Shown piece by piece: positions 21,501 to 30,874 of a DNA stretch of 64,000 nucleotides (its first letter is position 1; each line of letters begins with the position of its first letter). The stretch spans positions 124,001 through 188,000 of the forward strand of contig NZ_CP108430.1 in the NCBI RefSeq assembly GCF_041435335.1, given 5' to 3'. The notes beneath the pieces are model-generated. The model saw only the letters and a program-made list of their open reading frames with translations, did not search any database and had not been told where the DNA came from. The position numbers were made by a program, and so were the translations under genes. Source of the stretch: Streptomyces sp. NBC_01283. GTDB lineage: Bacteria > Actinomycetota > Actinomycetes > Streptomycetales > Streptomycetaceae.

Positions 21501-24335
21501 GTCACCGCGGGCACCACCCTGGAACACACCGGCGAGGATGCCTGGATCCTGGATCCCGCCGAACGAGACCACCTGGCGGCGCTCGCCTCGTCCCTGGCCG
21601 TGCCCCCCGTCGCGGCCGGGGACGGGCAGCGCATTCGCTTCATCCACCTGTGGAGTACCGCTGAAGGGCCCGCGAACGGCGCGGCCCTGGCCCGCGCGCG
21701 GCTGGACGCCTCGCGCCGCACCGGCTTCGACAGCCTCTTGGCGCTGGCCCAGGCCCTGGGCTCCGAGCGGCTGCCCGCACCGGTCACCCTCGATGTGCTG
21801 TGCGACGGGGTGTACGACGTCACGGGTGATGAAGCGTTGAAGCCCGAGCACGCTCTGCTGCTCGGTGCGGCCACGGTGATCCCCCAGGAGACCGCGGGCA
21901 TCACCTGCCGTGTCCTGGACATCACGGGCGCCGCCACGGACGAGCAGGCTGTGGACACCGTGCTCAGCGCTTTCCACAGCACCACCAGCACTGAACTCGC
22001 CGTGCGCGGACGCCACGTGTGGGCCCGTGCCTTCGACCGGGTGGATTGGATCGCCGACGGCGACGAAGAGCGCACCGCCCTGCGCGAGGGCGGCGTCTAC
22101 CTCATCACCGGCGGCCTCGGCGGCCTGGGACTGGCGCTCGCCGAGCAGGTGGCGAGCGCTGTCGACCGGCCCGTTCTCGGTCTGCTGGGCCGTTCCAAGT
22201 TCCCGGCGCCCGCCGCCTGGGACGCCCACCTCGCCGCGCACGAGGACAGCGATGCCACCAGCATCCGTATCAAGCGGCTGCGGCACCTCGAATCGCTCGG
22301 CGCTCGCCTGGTTCTGCTGCGCGCCGATGTCACCGACGAGAAGGAGATGCGCCGGGCCGTCGGCGAGTTGCGGGCCCTCGCAGGCCCCCTCAACGGCGTC
22401 GTGCACGCCGCGGGCCTGCCCTCTCAGGGCATGATCGTCACCAAGTCACCGGCCGACGCGGGGCAGGTGCTCGCCGCCAAGACGCACGGGGTGCTCGTCC
22501 TGGACGAGGTCTGCCAGGAGGACGGCCTCGACTTCATGTTGCTCTGCTCGTCGGTGACCGCCGTCCTCGGCGGCCCCGGCCAGAGCGACTACGCGGCTGC
22601 CAACGCCTTCCTCGACGCGTGGGCCCAGTACAAGCGCCGCGAGAGCGGGCTTCCCGTCACCGCGGTGGGCTGGGACACCTGGCGGGGCGTCGGTATGGCC
22701 GCCGGTCTTGACTCCCGGTTCGGCCTGGACTCCGGCACCCCGCTCGACAGCCATCCTCTGCTGCGGCGCCTGGTGCGCTCCACCCCCACGTCCCGCACCT
22801 ACGCCACGGTCCTCAGTACCGAGGACAGCTGGATCGTCGCCGATCACCGCATCCAGGATTACGGCCTCGTCCCGGGTACCGCCTACCTCGAACTGGTCCG
22901 GGCCGCCGTCGCCGAACAAGCGGCCGGGCGGGACATCGAGATCGGCGACGTGCAGTACATGATCCCTGTCGTCGTTCCCGACGGGCAGAGCCGCGAGGTC
23001 TTCACCACCATCGAAGAACGCGAGGGCCGGTGGCACTTCGCGGTGCAGAGCCGCACCGGCGCACCCGGAGCGGTGGCCTGGACCGATCACGCACGCGGCA
23101 CGGTCGCCTTCCCGGAACCCGTGGAGGAGACCGTGCGGGACCTGGACGAGCTGCGCGCCGGCTGCGCGGTGACGGAGGTCCTGGACACCGACGAGTCCAT
23201 CAAGCTGGGGCTCCGCCTGGACCGGTTCGAGAAGGGCGGGCCGATCGAGTTCTCGTTCGGGCCCCGTTGGCGGTGCATGCGGGAGATCCAGGTCGGACCC
23301 GAGCGGGTGATGGCGACCTTGCGACTCGACGAGGAGTACCACGGTGACCTCGACCACTACCTGCTGCACCCGGCCCTGCTCGACGCGGCCGGCGGCACCG
23401 CGCGCGTCCACGCCCCCGACACGTACTATCTGCCGTTCAGCTATCGCAGCCTGCGCTTTCACCACGGCCTGACCAGCACCGTCCACGCCTATGTGGAGGT
23501 GAAGGGCGCCGGGGACACCGCGGGCGAGACCAGTACGTGCGACATCGAGATCCTCGACCCGGACGGGCGGCTGCTGGTCCGGATCGGTGACTTCACCATC
23601 AAGCGGATCAACGACCTGGAGGGTCTGCGCGAGCAGATCACGCGTGCCGCCCAGGCTCCGGCGGCCGAGGTGGACGACGCGCCTTCCGCGGATGCGGGCT
23701 CCGGGGTCCTGCGCACCCTCGCCGAGGGGATCACCGAGGGCCAGGGCAAGGACGTCTTCGCCCGGCTCCTCGCCGCTCCCGGGCTGCCGAGCCATCTCCT
23801 CGTCTCGCACCGCGACTTCACCGCCGTGCGCGAGCTGGCCAGGTCCTTGACCCCCGAGCTGCTGCAGCAGGAAATGGAGCAGCTCGCTCCGCCCGGCGCC
23901 AGCCATCCCCGCCCGGACCTGGAAACGCCGTACGTGGCTCCCCGCTCGGCCCGTGAGCGGGAGGTCGCCGAGGTCTGGCAGGAGATCCTGGGCGTGAACG
24001 GGGTCGGCGTCGACGACGACTTCTTCGCCCTCGGTGGCCACTCCTTGGCCGCGGTCCAGATCGGCACCCTTCTGAGGAACCGGCTCGGAGCCGAGCTCGA
24101 CCTGCGGGCCTTCTTCGAACAGCCCACGGTCGCGCACACCGCCGACCTGCTGGAGGCGGGCCCCCGGCCGGCTGCCGACCGCTTGGAGAACCCCATCGAG
24201 GTGCTCAGCCGCGACGAGCCGTCAACGGACCTGGACGCGCTGGCCGAGCTGTCCGACGACGAAGTGGAAGAGGAGCTGCGCCGCCTGCTGACAGGGGAGG
24301 ACCTGGCCACGGAAGACCAGGAGGGCCGGGCATGA
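18582..24335 (+). CDS. PKS module 4: KS-AT-KR-DH-ACP, no thioesterase
   Basis: 1917 residues from GTG 18582 (overlaps the NRPS stop). KS (QTACSTS, Cys about 191; ETHGTGT; NVGHLDAAAG); AT (GHSIGE near 645; HAFH near 743, malonyl-type); KR (ITGGLGGLG near 1175, Tyr near 1337, no LDD motif); then a DH-like hotdog region (VADHRIQDYGLVPG near 1421, the usual Gly four after His replaced by Asp; LLHPALLDAAGG later); ACP of PCP style (GGHSLAAVQ, Ser about 1822). The KR precedes the DH, the reverse of the common order. The acidic helical C-terminus looks like a docking tail and there is no release domain. Expected output: serine extended by one malonate, reduced and dehydrated. Confidence 0.92.
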
Positions 24336-25102
24336 GCACCGCACCCGACCCGGCCGGGACACCGCAGGGCGCCCCGGTGGCGCTGGTGGCGGGCGGCTCC
24401 CGCGGAATCGGCCGCGCCGTGGCGCTGCGACTCGCCGAGGACGGCTTCGACGTGGCGGTGTGCTACGCCTCCGACACGGCCGCCGCGGAGAGCCTGGAGA
24501 AGGAGATCGGCGCGCTGGGCCGGCGCACGTATGTGCGGCGGACCGATGTCGGCGACAGCCTCGCGGTGGAGGAACTCATCGACGGCATCGAGCGGAATCT
24601 CGGGCCGGTCTCCGCGGTGGTCACCTCGGCTGCCGTGCTGCGTGACGGTCCGCTGGCGGCGATGGAGGACGACGACTGGAGCGACGTCCAGCGCGTCAAC
24701 CTCGACGGGACGTACTACGTCTGCCGGACCGTCATCAACGGAATGATCGAGCGCCGGCGCGGTGCGATCGTGACGATGTCCTCCATCGCCGGTCTGTACG
24801 GCAACGCCGGACAGACCAACTACGCCGCGTCCAAGGCCGGGATCATCGGGTTCACCAAGTCCCTGGCCCGCGAGGTCGGCCGGTACGGGATCCGGGCGAA
24901 CGTGGTCGTGCCCGGCTTCGTCGCGACCGACCCGGTCATGGAGCTGCCGGGCGACCTGCGGGAGCAGTTCCGCCAGCGCATTCCGCTGGGCCGGTTCGGT
25001 GAGCCGCACGAGGTGGCCGACCTGGTCTCGTTCCTGCTTTCGGACCGGGCCGCGTACATCACCGGCACGACGTTCCAGATCGACGGCGGCGTGGCTGTCT
25101 GA
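24332..25102 (+). CDS. FabG-like 3-oxoacyl reductase (SDR)
   Basis: 256 residues; ATG 24332 overlaps the PKS stop (ATGA). Classical SDR: AGGSRGIGRAVA nucleotide-binding loop near residue 20, catalytic Ser in TMSSIAG, Tyr/Lys in TNYAASKAG, and a C-terminal GTTFQIDGG as in FabG. The opening Gly loop reads A-G-G rather than T-G-G. It probably reduces a 3-oxoacyl-ACP or -CoA, perhaps together with the FabH-like KSIII two genes on, to make the fatty starter, or it acts on the released product. Its position at the end of the megasynthase genes does not decide between these. Confidence 0.88.
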   Translation: MSTAPDPAGTPQGAPVALVAGGSRGIGRAVALRLAEDGFDVAVCYASDTAAAESLEKEIGALGRRTYVRRTDVGDSLAVEELIDGIERNLGPVSAVVTSAAVLRDGPLAAMEDDDWSDVQRVNLDGTYYVCRTVINGMIERRRGAIVTMSSIAGLYGNAGQTNYAASKAGIIGFTKSLAREVGRYGIRANVVVPGFVATDPVMELPGDLREQFRQRIPLGRFGEPHEVADLVSFLLSDRAAYITGTTFQIDGGVAV

Positions 25103-25150
25103 CCTGCGCGGACCCACTGCGCACGGAACACGACCAAGGAGAAGCACACC

Positions 25151-25945
25151 ATGCGCAACCCGTGGTTTGCCCAGTCGGAGCCGAGGGACGAGGCGGGGGT
25201 CCGCCTCTTCTGCCTCCCGTACGCGGGCGGCAACGCTTCGGCATACCGGACCTGGCACGACCTGACCCCCGATCACGTGCACGTGCACGCGCTGGAGCTG
25301 CCCGGCCGCGGTGCCCGCTGGAGCGAGTCCCCGGTGAGCAGGATGCCGTTGCTGACCGAGCTGCTGGCCGACGTCCTGGCGGAGCATCTGGACCGGCCCT
25401 ACGCCCTGTTCGGCCACAGCATGGGCGGTCTGATCGCCTTCGAACTCGCCAGGACCTTGCGCGAGCGGGGCCTGCCTCAGCCGGCGCATCTCTTCGTCTC
25501 CGGATCAGCCGCCCCCGACCTGCCGCGCACCCGGGAGCCGATCCACGCGGCGCCGGAGGCCGATGTGATCGAGGAGCTGCGTTTCCTCGGCGGCACGCCG
25601 CCCGAGCTCCTGGACGACGCCGGGCTCATGGAGCTGATCCTGCCCGCGCTGCGTGCCGACTTCTCGGTCCTGGAGACGTACCGCTATCAGCCGCAGCCGC
25701 CGCTGACGGTGCCCATGACCGTGTTCGGCGGCGAGGCGGACCCGCTCGTGGCGCGCGAGAAGCTGCACCGGTGGCTGCGGCAGACCCAGGCCCGCTCCGA
25801 GCTGGTCGTCCTTCCCGGCGAGCACTTCTTCCTGCACTCGGCGGTCTCCGACGTACTGGCGACGGTCGCCGACGCCCTGGCCTGCACGGCGCCCGTCGCG
25901 CCGTCGTCCAGCACTTCCCGCTCGGTCCTTGCCGCGCGTCCCTGA
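25151..25945 (+). CDS. Type II thioesterase
   Basis: 264 residues with AAGGAGAAGCACACC before the ATG. Features of stand-alone PKS/NRPS editing thioesterases: LFCLPYAGGNAS near residue 17, nucleophile elbow GHSMGG near 97, catalytic Asp region after VFGGEADPL, and His in GEHFFLHS. These enzymes remove stalled acyl groups from carrier proteins. Because no assembly-line protein here has a C-terminal thioesterase, it could also be recruited for release, but its sequence looks like an ordinary editing enzyme. Confidence 0.92.
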   Translation: MRNPWFAQSEPRDEAGVRLFCLPYAGGNASAYRTWHDLTPDHVHVHALELPGRGARWSESPVSRMPLLTELLADVLAEHLDRPYALFGHSMGGLIAFELARTLRERGLPQPAHLFVSGSAAPDLPRTREPIHAAPEADVIEELRFLGGTPPELLDDAGLMELILPALRADFSVLETYRYQPQPPLTVPMTVFGGEADPLVAREKLHRWLRQTQARSELVVLPGEHFFLHSAVSDVLATVADALACTAPVAPSSSTSRSVLAARP

Positions 25946-25991
25946 ACCGCGCGGCGCTTCGCATCCCGGAACGTGACCCCATGGAGGACTC

Positions 25992-26966
25992 GTGACCGCC
26001 ACGACCGCAGGCAGCCGGATACTGTCACTCGCCCATCACCAGCCCACGCGCGTACTCACCAACGACGAACTCGCCGTCATGGTCGACACGTCGGACGAGT
26101 GGATCAGGTCCCGCGTCGGCATCGCCACCCGCCACATAGCCGCGCAGGACGAGAGTGTCGCCGACATGGCGATCGGCGCCGCCGCCAAGGCCGTCGCCCG
26201 TGCGGGGGTGGATGCCGCCGACATCGATCTGGTGATCGTCGCGACCTGCACGGCGGTGGACCGGATGCCGAGCATCGCCGCCCGGGTCGCCCATCACCTG
26301 GGTGTTCCCGAAGCGGCCGTCTTCGACCTGAACGCCGCCTGCGCCGGGTTCACTTACGCACTGGCCACCGCCGACATGACCATCCGGGGCGGCGGCAGCA
26401 GTACCGCACTCGTCATCGGTGCGGACAAGATGAGCGATTTCCTCGACTGGCAGGACCGCACCAGCTGCGTCATCTTCGGTGACGGGGCCGGCGCCGCGGT
26501 CGTCACCAGGACCGATGACGCTCGGTCCGACGGCATCGGCCCGGTGGTATGGGGTTCTCAGCCCCAGCGCGGGTCCGCCATCGTTCTCGGCACCACGGGG
26601 CCGGAGGGTCCGCCCGCGCTGTTCCGACAGGATGGGCACGTCGTCTACCGCTGGGCGGTGACCTCCCTCGCTCCGGTGGCTCGGCAGGCCTGTGAGCGAG
26701 CCGGTGTCGCACCGGCCGAGCTGGCCGCCGTGGTCACGCACCAAGCCAATCTGCGGATCATCGAGGCGGTGGCCAAGGGCCTCGGGGCCACCAACGCCGT
26801 CGTCGCGCGCGATGTCGTCGACTCCGGCAACACGTCGGCGGCCAGCGTTCCGCTTGCCCTGTCCAAGCTGGTGGAACGCGGCGAGATCTCCAGCGGCGCT
26901 CCGGTACTCCTGCTCGGCTTCGGCGCCGGCCTGTCCTACGCGGCCCAAGTGGTGGGCTGCCCCTGA
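25992..26966 (+). CDS. FabH-like ketoacyl-ACP synthase III (KSIII-1)
   Basis: 324 residues, GTG start behind ATGGAGGACTC. Full catalytic set of FabH: Cys in LNAACAGF, His in THQANLRI, Asn in SGNTSAASVP. The C-terminus has GFGAGLSYAAQVV as in FabH. It should condense an acyl-CoA starter with malonyl-ACP. With the FabG-like SDR and the FAAL it may build or prime the fatty starter. It is one of five KSIII-type proteins in the window and one of two that look fully competent as decarboxylating condensing enzymes without caveat (the other starts at 44659). Confidence 0.92.
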   Translation: MTATTAGSRILSLAHHQPTRVLTNDELAVMVDTSDEWIRSRVGIATRHIAAQDESVADMAIGAAAKAVARAGVDAADIDLVIVATCTAVDRMPSIAARVAHHLGVPEAAVFDLNAACAGFTYALATADMTIRGGGSSTALVIGADKMSDFLDWQDRTSCVIFGDGAGAAVVTRTDDARSDGIGPVVWGSQPQRGSAIVLGTTGPEGPPALFRQDGHVVYRWAVTSLAPVARQACERAGVAPAELAAVVTHQANLRIIEAVAKGLGATNAVVARDVVDSGNTSAASVPLALSKLVERGEISSGAPVLLLGFGAGLSYAAQVVGCP

Positions 26967-26997
26967 GGATCCGCTCAGGCTCGCAGCGCGGACCGCG

Positions 26998-27028
26998 ATC
27001 AGCAATATGAATTCCGCATCTTGCTGAT
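26998..27028. promoter_or_regulatory. Inverted repeat before the thiolase block
   Basis: ATCAGCAA at 26998-27005 and TTGCTGAT at 27021-27028 form a perfect 8-base inverted repeat around 15 bases. It lies in an AT-rich island about 110 bases before the thiolase start. It could be an operator for a secondary promoter or a weak transcription stop after KSIII-1. It has no T-run and it does not match the StrR-type or butyrolactone-receptor-like sites. Confidence 0.4.
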
Positions 27029-27136
27029 GAATAACGAATATTGACGGCGGTTCTACAGGTGGGACATCTTCTTTTCCATACCGTCACCACCAGGTCAGCC
27101 GGCTGACGGGACGCTCTCAGACAAAGGAGTCGGTCC

Positions 27137-28363
27137 GTGGCGGAACAGGTGTGGATCGCCGGGGTGGGGATGACGAGATTCGCCCATCACGCCGATCGTG
27201 AGGTGGCGGACCTGGCCGCCGAAGCAGTCCACGAAGCGCTGGCCGACGCGGGGTTGGAGCGACGTCACGTGGAAGCGGCCTTCTTCGGGAACACCACCCA
27301 GGGGGCCCTGCAGGGCCAGCTCATGGTGGGCGGCCAGATCGCCCTGCGTGGCATGGGATTCGAACGGATTCCGATGTACAACGTGGAGAATGCCTGCGCC
27401 ACGGGTGCCACGGCCTTGCATCTGGCGGTCGATCAGGTCCGCGCCGGTGCCGTGGACATCGCGCTTGCGGTGGGCGCCGAGAAGATGAACGTCGCCGATT
27501 CCGACAGGACCATGGCGGTCTTCAACGGCGCGTACGACGTATCGGATCCGGCGGGGCTCACGGCGGCGTTGACCGACATGGGCGGCGAGAGCGATGACGC
27601 GCACGTCGGCAGGCGCAGTATTTTCATGGATATCTACGCGTCCATGGCCCGTGCGCATATGAAGCGCTTCGGCACGACACAGCGGCAGATCGCCGCGGTC
27701 GCGGCCAAGAACCATCGGCATTCCGTGCACAACGACAAGGCGCAGCATCGAAAGGAATTCAGCGTCGAGGACGTTCTTTCCGCTCGCGCCTTGTCTTTTC
27801 CGCTGACCGTGCCGATGTGCGCACCGGTCACCGACGGCGCGGCGGCCGTGGTGGTGTGCGGGCAGCGCGGGCTGCGGCGGATGGCTGCCCGCGGCCGCCT
27901 GGTGCGTGTGCTGGCGCATGTGGTCGGTACCGGTGCCGTCCACCCGCGGGATGCGTGGGACCAGCACATCAGCAAGTTGCTGTCCGTGCGTGCCTACGAA
28001 CGGGCCGGGGTGGGCCCGCAGGACATCGATGTGGCCGAACTGCACGACGCCACGGCCTTCGGTGAGATCCAGCAGACCGAACTCCTCGGCCTGTGCGAAC
28101 CCGGTGGTGGCGGTGCGGCCGCCGAGGCCGGGGTGACGACGCTGGGCGGGCGCGTGCCGGTCAACCCGTCCGGCGGGCTGGAATCGAAGGGGCACCCTCT
28201 CGGGGCGACCGGCCTGGCCCAGGTGTACGAGCTCGTCCAGCAGTTGCGCGGAGAGGCCGGTGTTCGCCAGGTGGCGGGCGCCCGGGTCGCGCTCGCGGAG
28301 AACAGCGGCGGCTTCTACGGCGGCGAGGAAGCAGTCGCCGCCATCACGGTCTTGGGGGCGTAG
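27137..28363 (+). CDS. SCP-x/acetyl-CoA acyltransferase-type thiolase
   Basis: 408 residues, GTG start with AAAGGAGTCGG upstream. Non-decarboxylating thiolase fold of the sterol-carrier (SCP-x) type: nucleophile Cys in ENACATGATAL near residue 85, His in AELHDATAFGE, His in SKGHPLGATGLAQ. The C-terminal Cys motif of biosynthetic thiolases is replaced by ENSGGFYGG, as in lipid-transfer-type members. It could form or cleave a 3-ketoacyl-CoA. With the AMP ligase and SDR that follow it looks like a small acyl-CoA processing block, perhaps feeding the ccr. Its stop (TAG) shares a base with the next GTG. Confidence 0.87.
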   Translation: MAEQVWIAGVGMTRFAHHADREVADLAAEAVHEALADAGLERRHVEAAFFGNTTQGALQGQLMVGGQIALRGMGFERIPMYNVENACATGATALHLAVDQVRAGAVDIALAVGAEKMNVADSDRTMAVFNGAYDVSDPAGLTAALTDMGGESDDAHVGRRSIFMDIYASMARAHMKRFGTTQRQIAAVAAKNHRHSVHNDKAQHRKEFSVEDVLSARALSFPLTVPMCAPVTDGAAAVVVCGQRGLRRMAARGRLVRVLAHVVGTGAVHPRDAWDQHISKLLSVRAYERAGVGPQDIDVAELHDATAFGEIQQTELLGLCEPGGGGAAAEAGVTTLGGRVPVNPSGGLESKGHPLGATGLAQVYELVQQLRGEAGVRQVAGARVALAENSGGFYGGEEAVAAITVLGA

Positions 28364-29919
28364 TGGCGATCATCGATTTCTTCGACCGCGGCTGGCGGCA
28401 CGCTCCGGACTCGGTCGCCTATGTGTGCGGCGAGCGGAGCTGGACGTTCGACGAGGCGGGGGCACTGTCGTGCCGGGTCTCACACGCCCTGTTGCGGGCG
28501 GGGTGCGCTCAAGGGACCAAGGTCGGTGTCCTGTCACCCAACGATGCGCGTGCCTGGATCGGCGTGCTGGGCATCTGGCGGGCCGGTGCGGCCTGGGTGC
28601 CGCTGAACCCCACCACTCCCCCGGCAGACCTGCGGCGGGTGATCGAGACGTTCGACTGTGAAGTGCTGTTCTTCCACAGTTCGATGGCGTCGGCCGTGGC
28701 TGGGCTGGCTCCCTCCCTGGCGAAGGTCACGCAGTACGTGTGTATCGACGACGCGGCGGCCGGTGCCCCCTCGCTGTCGCAGTGGACCGCGGGCTTGCCC
28801 GCGACGCCACCGGACGTGCGATACGCGATGGACGACGTGGTGGCCATCTCCTCGACCGGCGGTACGACCGGTGCGCCCAAGGGCGTGATGAACACTCACC
28901 GGTCCCTGTCCACCTGTCTCGCACATCTGATGATGGCGTTCCAGTACGGCGCCGACGACCCGATCGTCGATCTCGCGGCGCTGCCCATCAGCCATGCCTC
29001 CGGCGTGATCAGCCTCGCCGCCACGGCGCGCGGCGGCACGGTGGTCTTCCTGCCCGGGGCCGAGCCGACGGCGATCCTCGACGCGATCGAGCGGCACCGG
29101 GTCACCGAGCTCTTCCTCGCCCCCACGGTCGTCTACCGGCTGATGGAGGCGCCGGGGCTCACGGGTCGGGACCTGACCTCGCTTCGTTATCTGCTGTACG
29201 CCGCGGCTCCGATGTCCGCGGAGAAGCTGCGGCGGGCCATCGATCTGTTCGGGCCGGTCCTGATGGAGTGTTACGGCCAGGTGGAGGCGTTCGCGGGGGT
29301 CTCTTTCATGCGCCCCGACGAGCACTTCGCCGCCGGGGCCATAGCGCCGGAGGGGCGGCTGGCATCCTGCGGCCGGCCCTACCCCCTGGTCGCCGTCGAG
29401 ATCCAGGACAACAGCGGACGGCGGGTCCCCGCGGGCGAGTCCGGGGAGATCTGTGTCCGCGGGGATCTCGTCATGAAGGGTTACTACGCGGCGCCTGAGA
29501 AGACGGCCGAGACCATCGTCGACGGCTGGCTGCACACCGGCGACATCGGTCACTTCGACGCGGACGGCTATCTGTTCATCACCGACCGCAAGAAGGACAT
29601 GATCATTTCTGGTGGGCTGAACATCTACCCGAGTGAGATCGAGCAGGTGATCTGGAGTCACCCGGCAGTGCAGGACTGCGCCGTGATCGGTGTTCCGCAC
29701 GAGGACTGGGGAGAGGCCGTCACCGCGGTGGTCGAGCCCAATCCGGGCGACCGGGTCTCCGCCGACGAGCTGATCGCGTTGTGCAGGAAGACGCTGGGCG
29801 GTATCCGCGCGCCCAAGCGGGTGGACTTCGTCACCTCGCTGCCGCGCAGCGCGAACGGCAAGGTCCTCAAGCGGGCCGTGCGCGAGACCTATTGGGCCGG
29901 CCGTAGCCGGCAGGTCTGA
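28363..29919 (+). CDS. AMP-dependent acyl-CoA ligase
   Basis: 518 residues. GTG 28363 overlaps the thiolase stop. ANL-family motifs: STGGTTGAPKGVMN near 170, GQVEAFAG, TGDIGHFDADGYLFITDRKKDMIISGG, and the C-terminal Lys in SANGKVLKR. Its length and lack of the FAAL insertion point to an ordinary acyl-CoA synthetase rather than a FAAL. Substrate unknown; a medium-chain or enoic acid would fit a route to the ccr and the thiolase. The two nearest genes (thiolase, SDR) suggest a three-gene unit. Confidence 0.88.
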   Translation: MAIIDFFDRGWRHAPDSVAYVCGERSWTFDEAGALSCRVSHALLRAGCAQGTKVGVLSPNDARAWIGVLGIWRAGAAWVPLNPTTPPADLRRVIETFDCEVLFFHSSMASAVAGLAPSLAKVTQYVCIDDAAAGAPSLSQWTAGLPATPPDVRYAMDDVVAISSTGGTTGAPKGVMNTHRSLSTCLAHLMMAFQYGADDPIVDLAALPISHASGVISLAATARGGTVVFLPGAEPTAILDAIERHRVTELFLAPTVVYRLMEAPGLTGRDLTSLRYLLYAAAPMSAEKLRRAIDLFGPVLMECYGQVEAFAGVSFMRPDEHFAAGAIAPEGRLASCGRPYPLVAVEIQDNSGRRVPAGESGEICVRGDLVMKGYYAAPEKTAETIVDGWLHTGDIGHFDADGYLFITDRKKDMIISGGLNIYPSEIEQVIWSHPAVQDCAVIGVPHEDWGEAVTAVVEPNPGDRVSADELIALCRKTLGGIRAPKRVDFVTSLPRSANGKVLKRAVRETYWAGRSRQV

Positions 29920-29934
29920 GAAGGGCAGGACGGT

Positions 29935-30777
29935 ATGGCCATTGATTTCGGTCTTGAGGGTTCGGTTGCGATCGTCACCGGCGGCGGCTCGCGTGCGTCG
30001 GGCGTCGGAAACGGCAGGGCGGCCGCGGTGCTGCTCGCGGAGGCCGGGGCGCACGTGGTCGTGGTCGACTCCGCCGCGCGGAACATGGCCGAGACGCGGA
30101 GCCTGATGGCGGAGCGGGGCAAGGACGCCCTTCTGGTGACCGCGGATGTGACCAGCCCGCAGGAGTGCGCCGATGTGGTCGCGCGGACGTGGGACACCTT
30201 CGGCAGACTCGACATCCTGGTGAACAACGTCGGCGTCGCGGGCCCGCCCGGAACCGTCGTCGACCTGGACCTGCATGCCTGGGACCAGTGTCTTGGCCTC
30301 AACCTGACGTCGATGATGCTGATGTCCCGGGCCGCCATCCCCCGCATGCGCACGGGCGGCGGGGGATCGATCGTCAACATGTCCTCCGCGGTCGCTCTCG
30401 TCGGCGGCCACCCGGAGGTGGCCTACCCCACGACGAAAGCAGCGGTCATCGGACTCACCAAGACCATGGCCGCGCACCACGGTCCCGAGGGGATCCGTGT
30501 GAACGCGATCGCTCCCGGTTACGTCTACACCCCGATGGTCCACTCCCAGGGAGTGGACGACGGCGCCCGCGAACAGCGACGGCAGGCGGCGCCGCTGGGG
30601 ATCGAGGGCACGGGCTGGGACGTCGGTGACGCCGTGCTGTTCCTGGCCGGCCCGCGGTCGCGATGGATCACGGGTGCCGTGCTTCCCGTCGATGCCGGAC
30701 TCACCGCGACGCTCGGCTTAGGTGGCGCCCCCTCGGTGACCTCGGTGCCCGGCCCGCTCACGGCGCCCGAGGTGTGA
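29935..30777 (+). CDS. SDR oxidoreductase with one TTA codon
   Basis: 280 residues, classical SDR: TGGGSRASGVGNGRA cofactor loop near residue 15, NNVG, Ser in NMSSAVALVG, Tyr/Lys in YPTTKAA, C-terminal ITGAVLPVDAG. The extended cofactor loop (extra residues between the glycines) is seen in 3-hydroxyacyl-CoA or alcohol dehydrogenase subgroups. Likely oxidises or reduces a 3-hydroxyacyl-CoA beside the thiolase and ligase. Codon 262 (30718-30720) is TTA, the rare leucine codon read by bldA tRNA, near the C-terminus. Last gene of the left rightward series, convergent with the afsA-like gene. Confidence 0.85.
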   Translation: MAIDFGLEGSVAIVTGGGSRASGVGNGRAAAVLLAEAGAHVVVVDSAARNMAETRSLMAERGKDALLVTADVTSPQECADVVARTWDTFGRLDILVNNVGVAGPPGTVVDLDLHAWDQCLGLNLTSMMLMSRAAIPRMRTGGGGSIVNMSSAVALVGGHPEVAYPTTKAAVIGLTKTMAAHHGPEGIRVNAIAPGYVYTPMVHSQGVDDGAREQRRQAAPLGIEGTGWDVGDAVLFLAGPRSRWITGAVLPVDAGLTATLGLGGAPSVTSVPGPLTAPEV

Positions 30778-30839
30778 TCCCGCTCCGGCGCGGCCCCGCG
30801 GATCGCGCCGCGGTGACACGCCGCCAGGGGCCTGCCGCC

Positions 30840-30874
30840 GCGCGTCTGTCATGGCGCGTCTGTCATGGCGCGTC
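30840..30874. repeat. 14-base tandem repeat over the afsA-like stop
   Basis: GCGCGTCTGTCATG occurs twice in tandem (30840-30853, 30854-30867) and is followed by a partial GCGCGTC copy. The second copy covers the stop codon of the afsA-like gene on the minus strand. It probably arose by slippage and I see no regulatory role. Confidence 0.6.

Noticed and set aside
25992..26966. KSIII-1 as the chain-release enzyme
   Set aside because: Its active site is that of an ordinary condensing FabH; the Ser-type KSIII proteins or the Cys transferase are better candidates.
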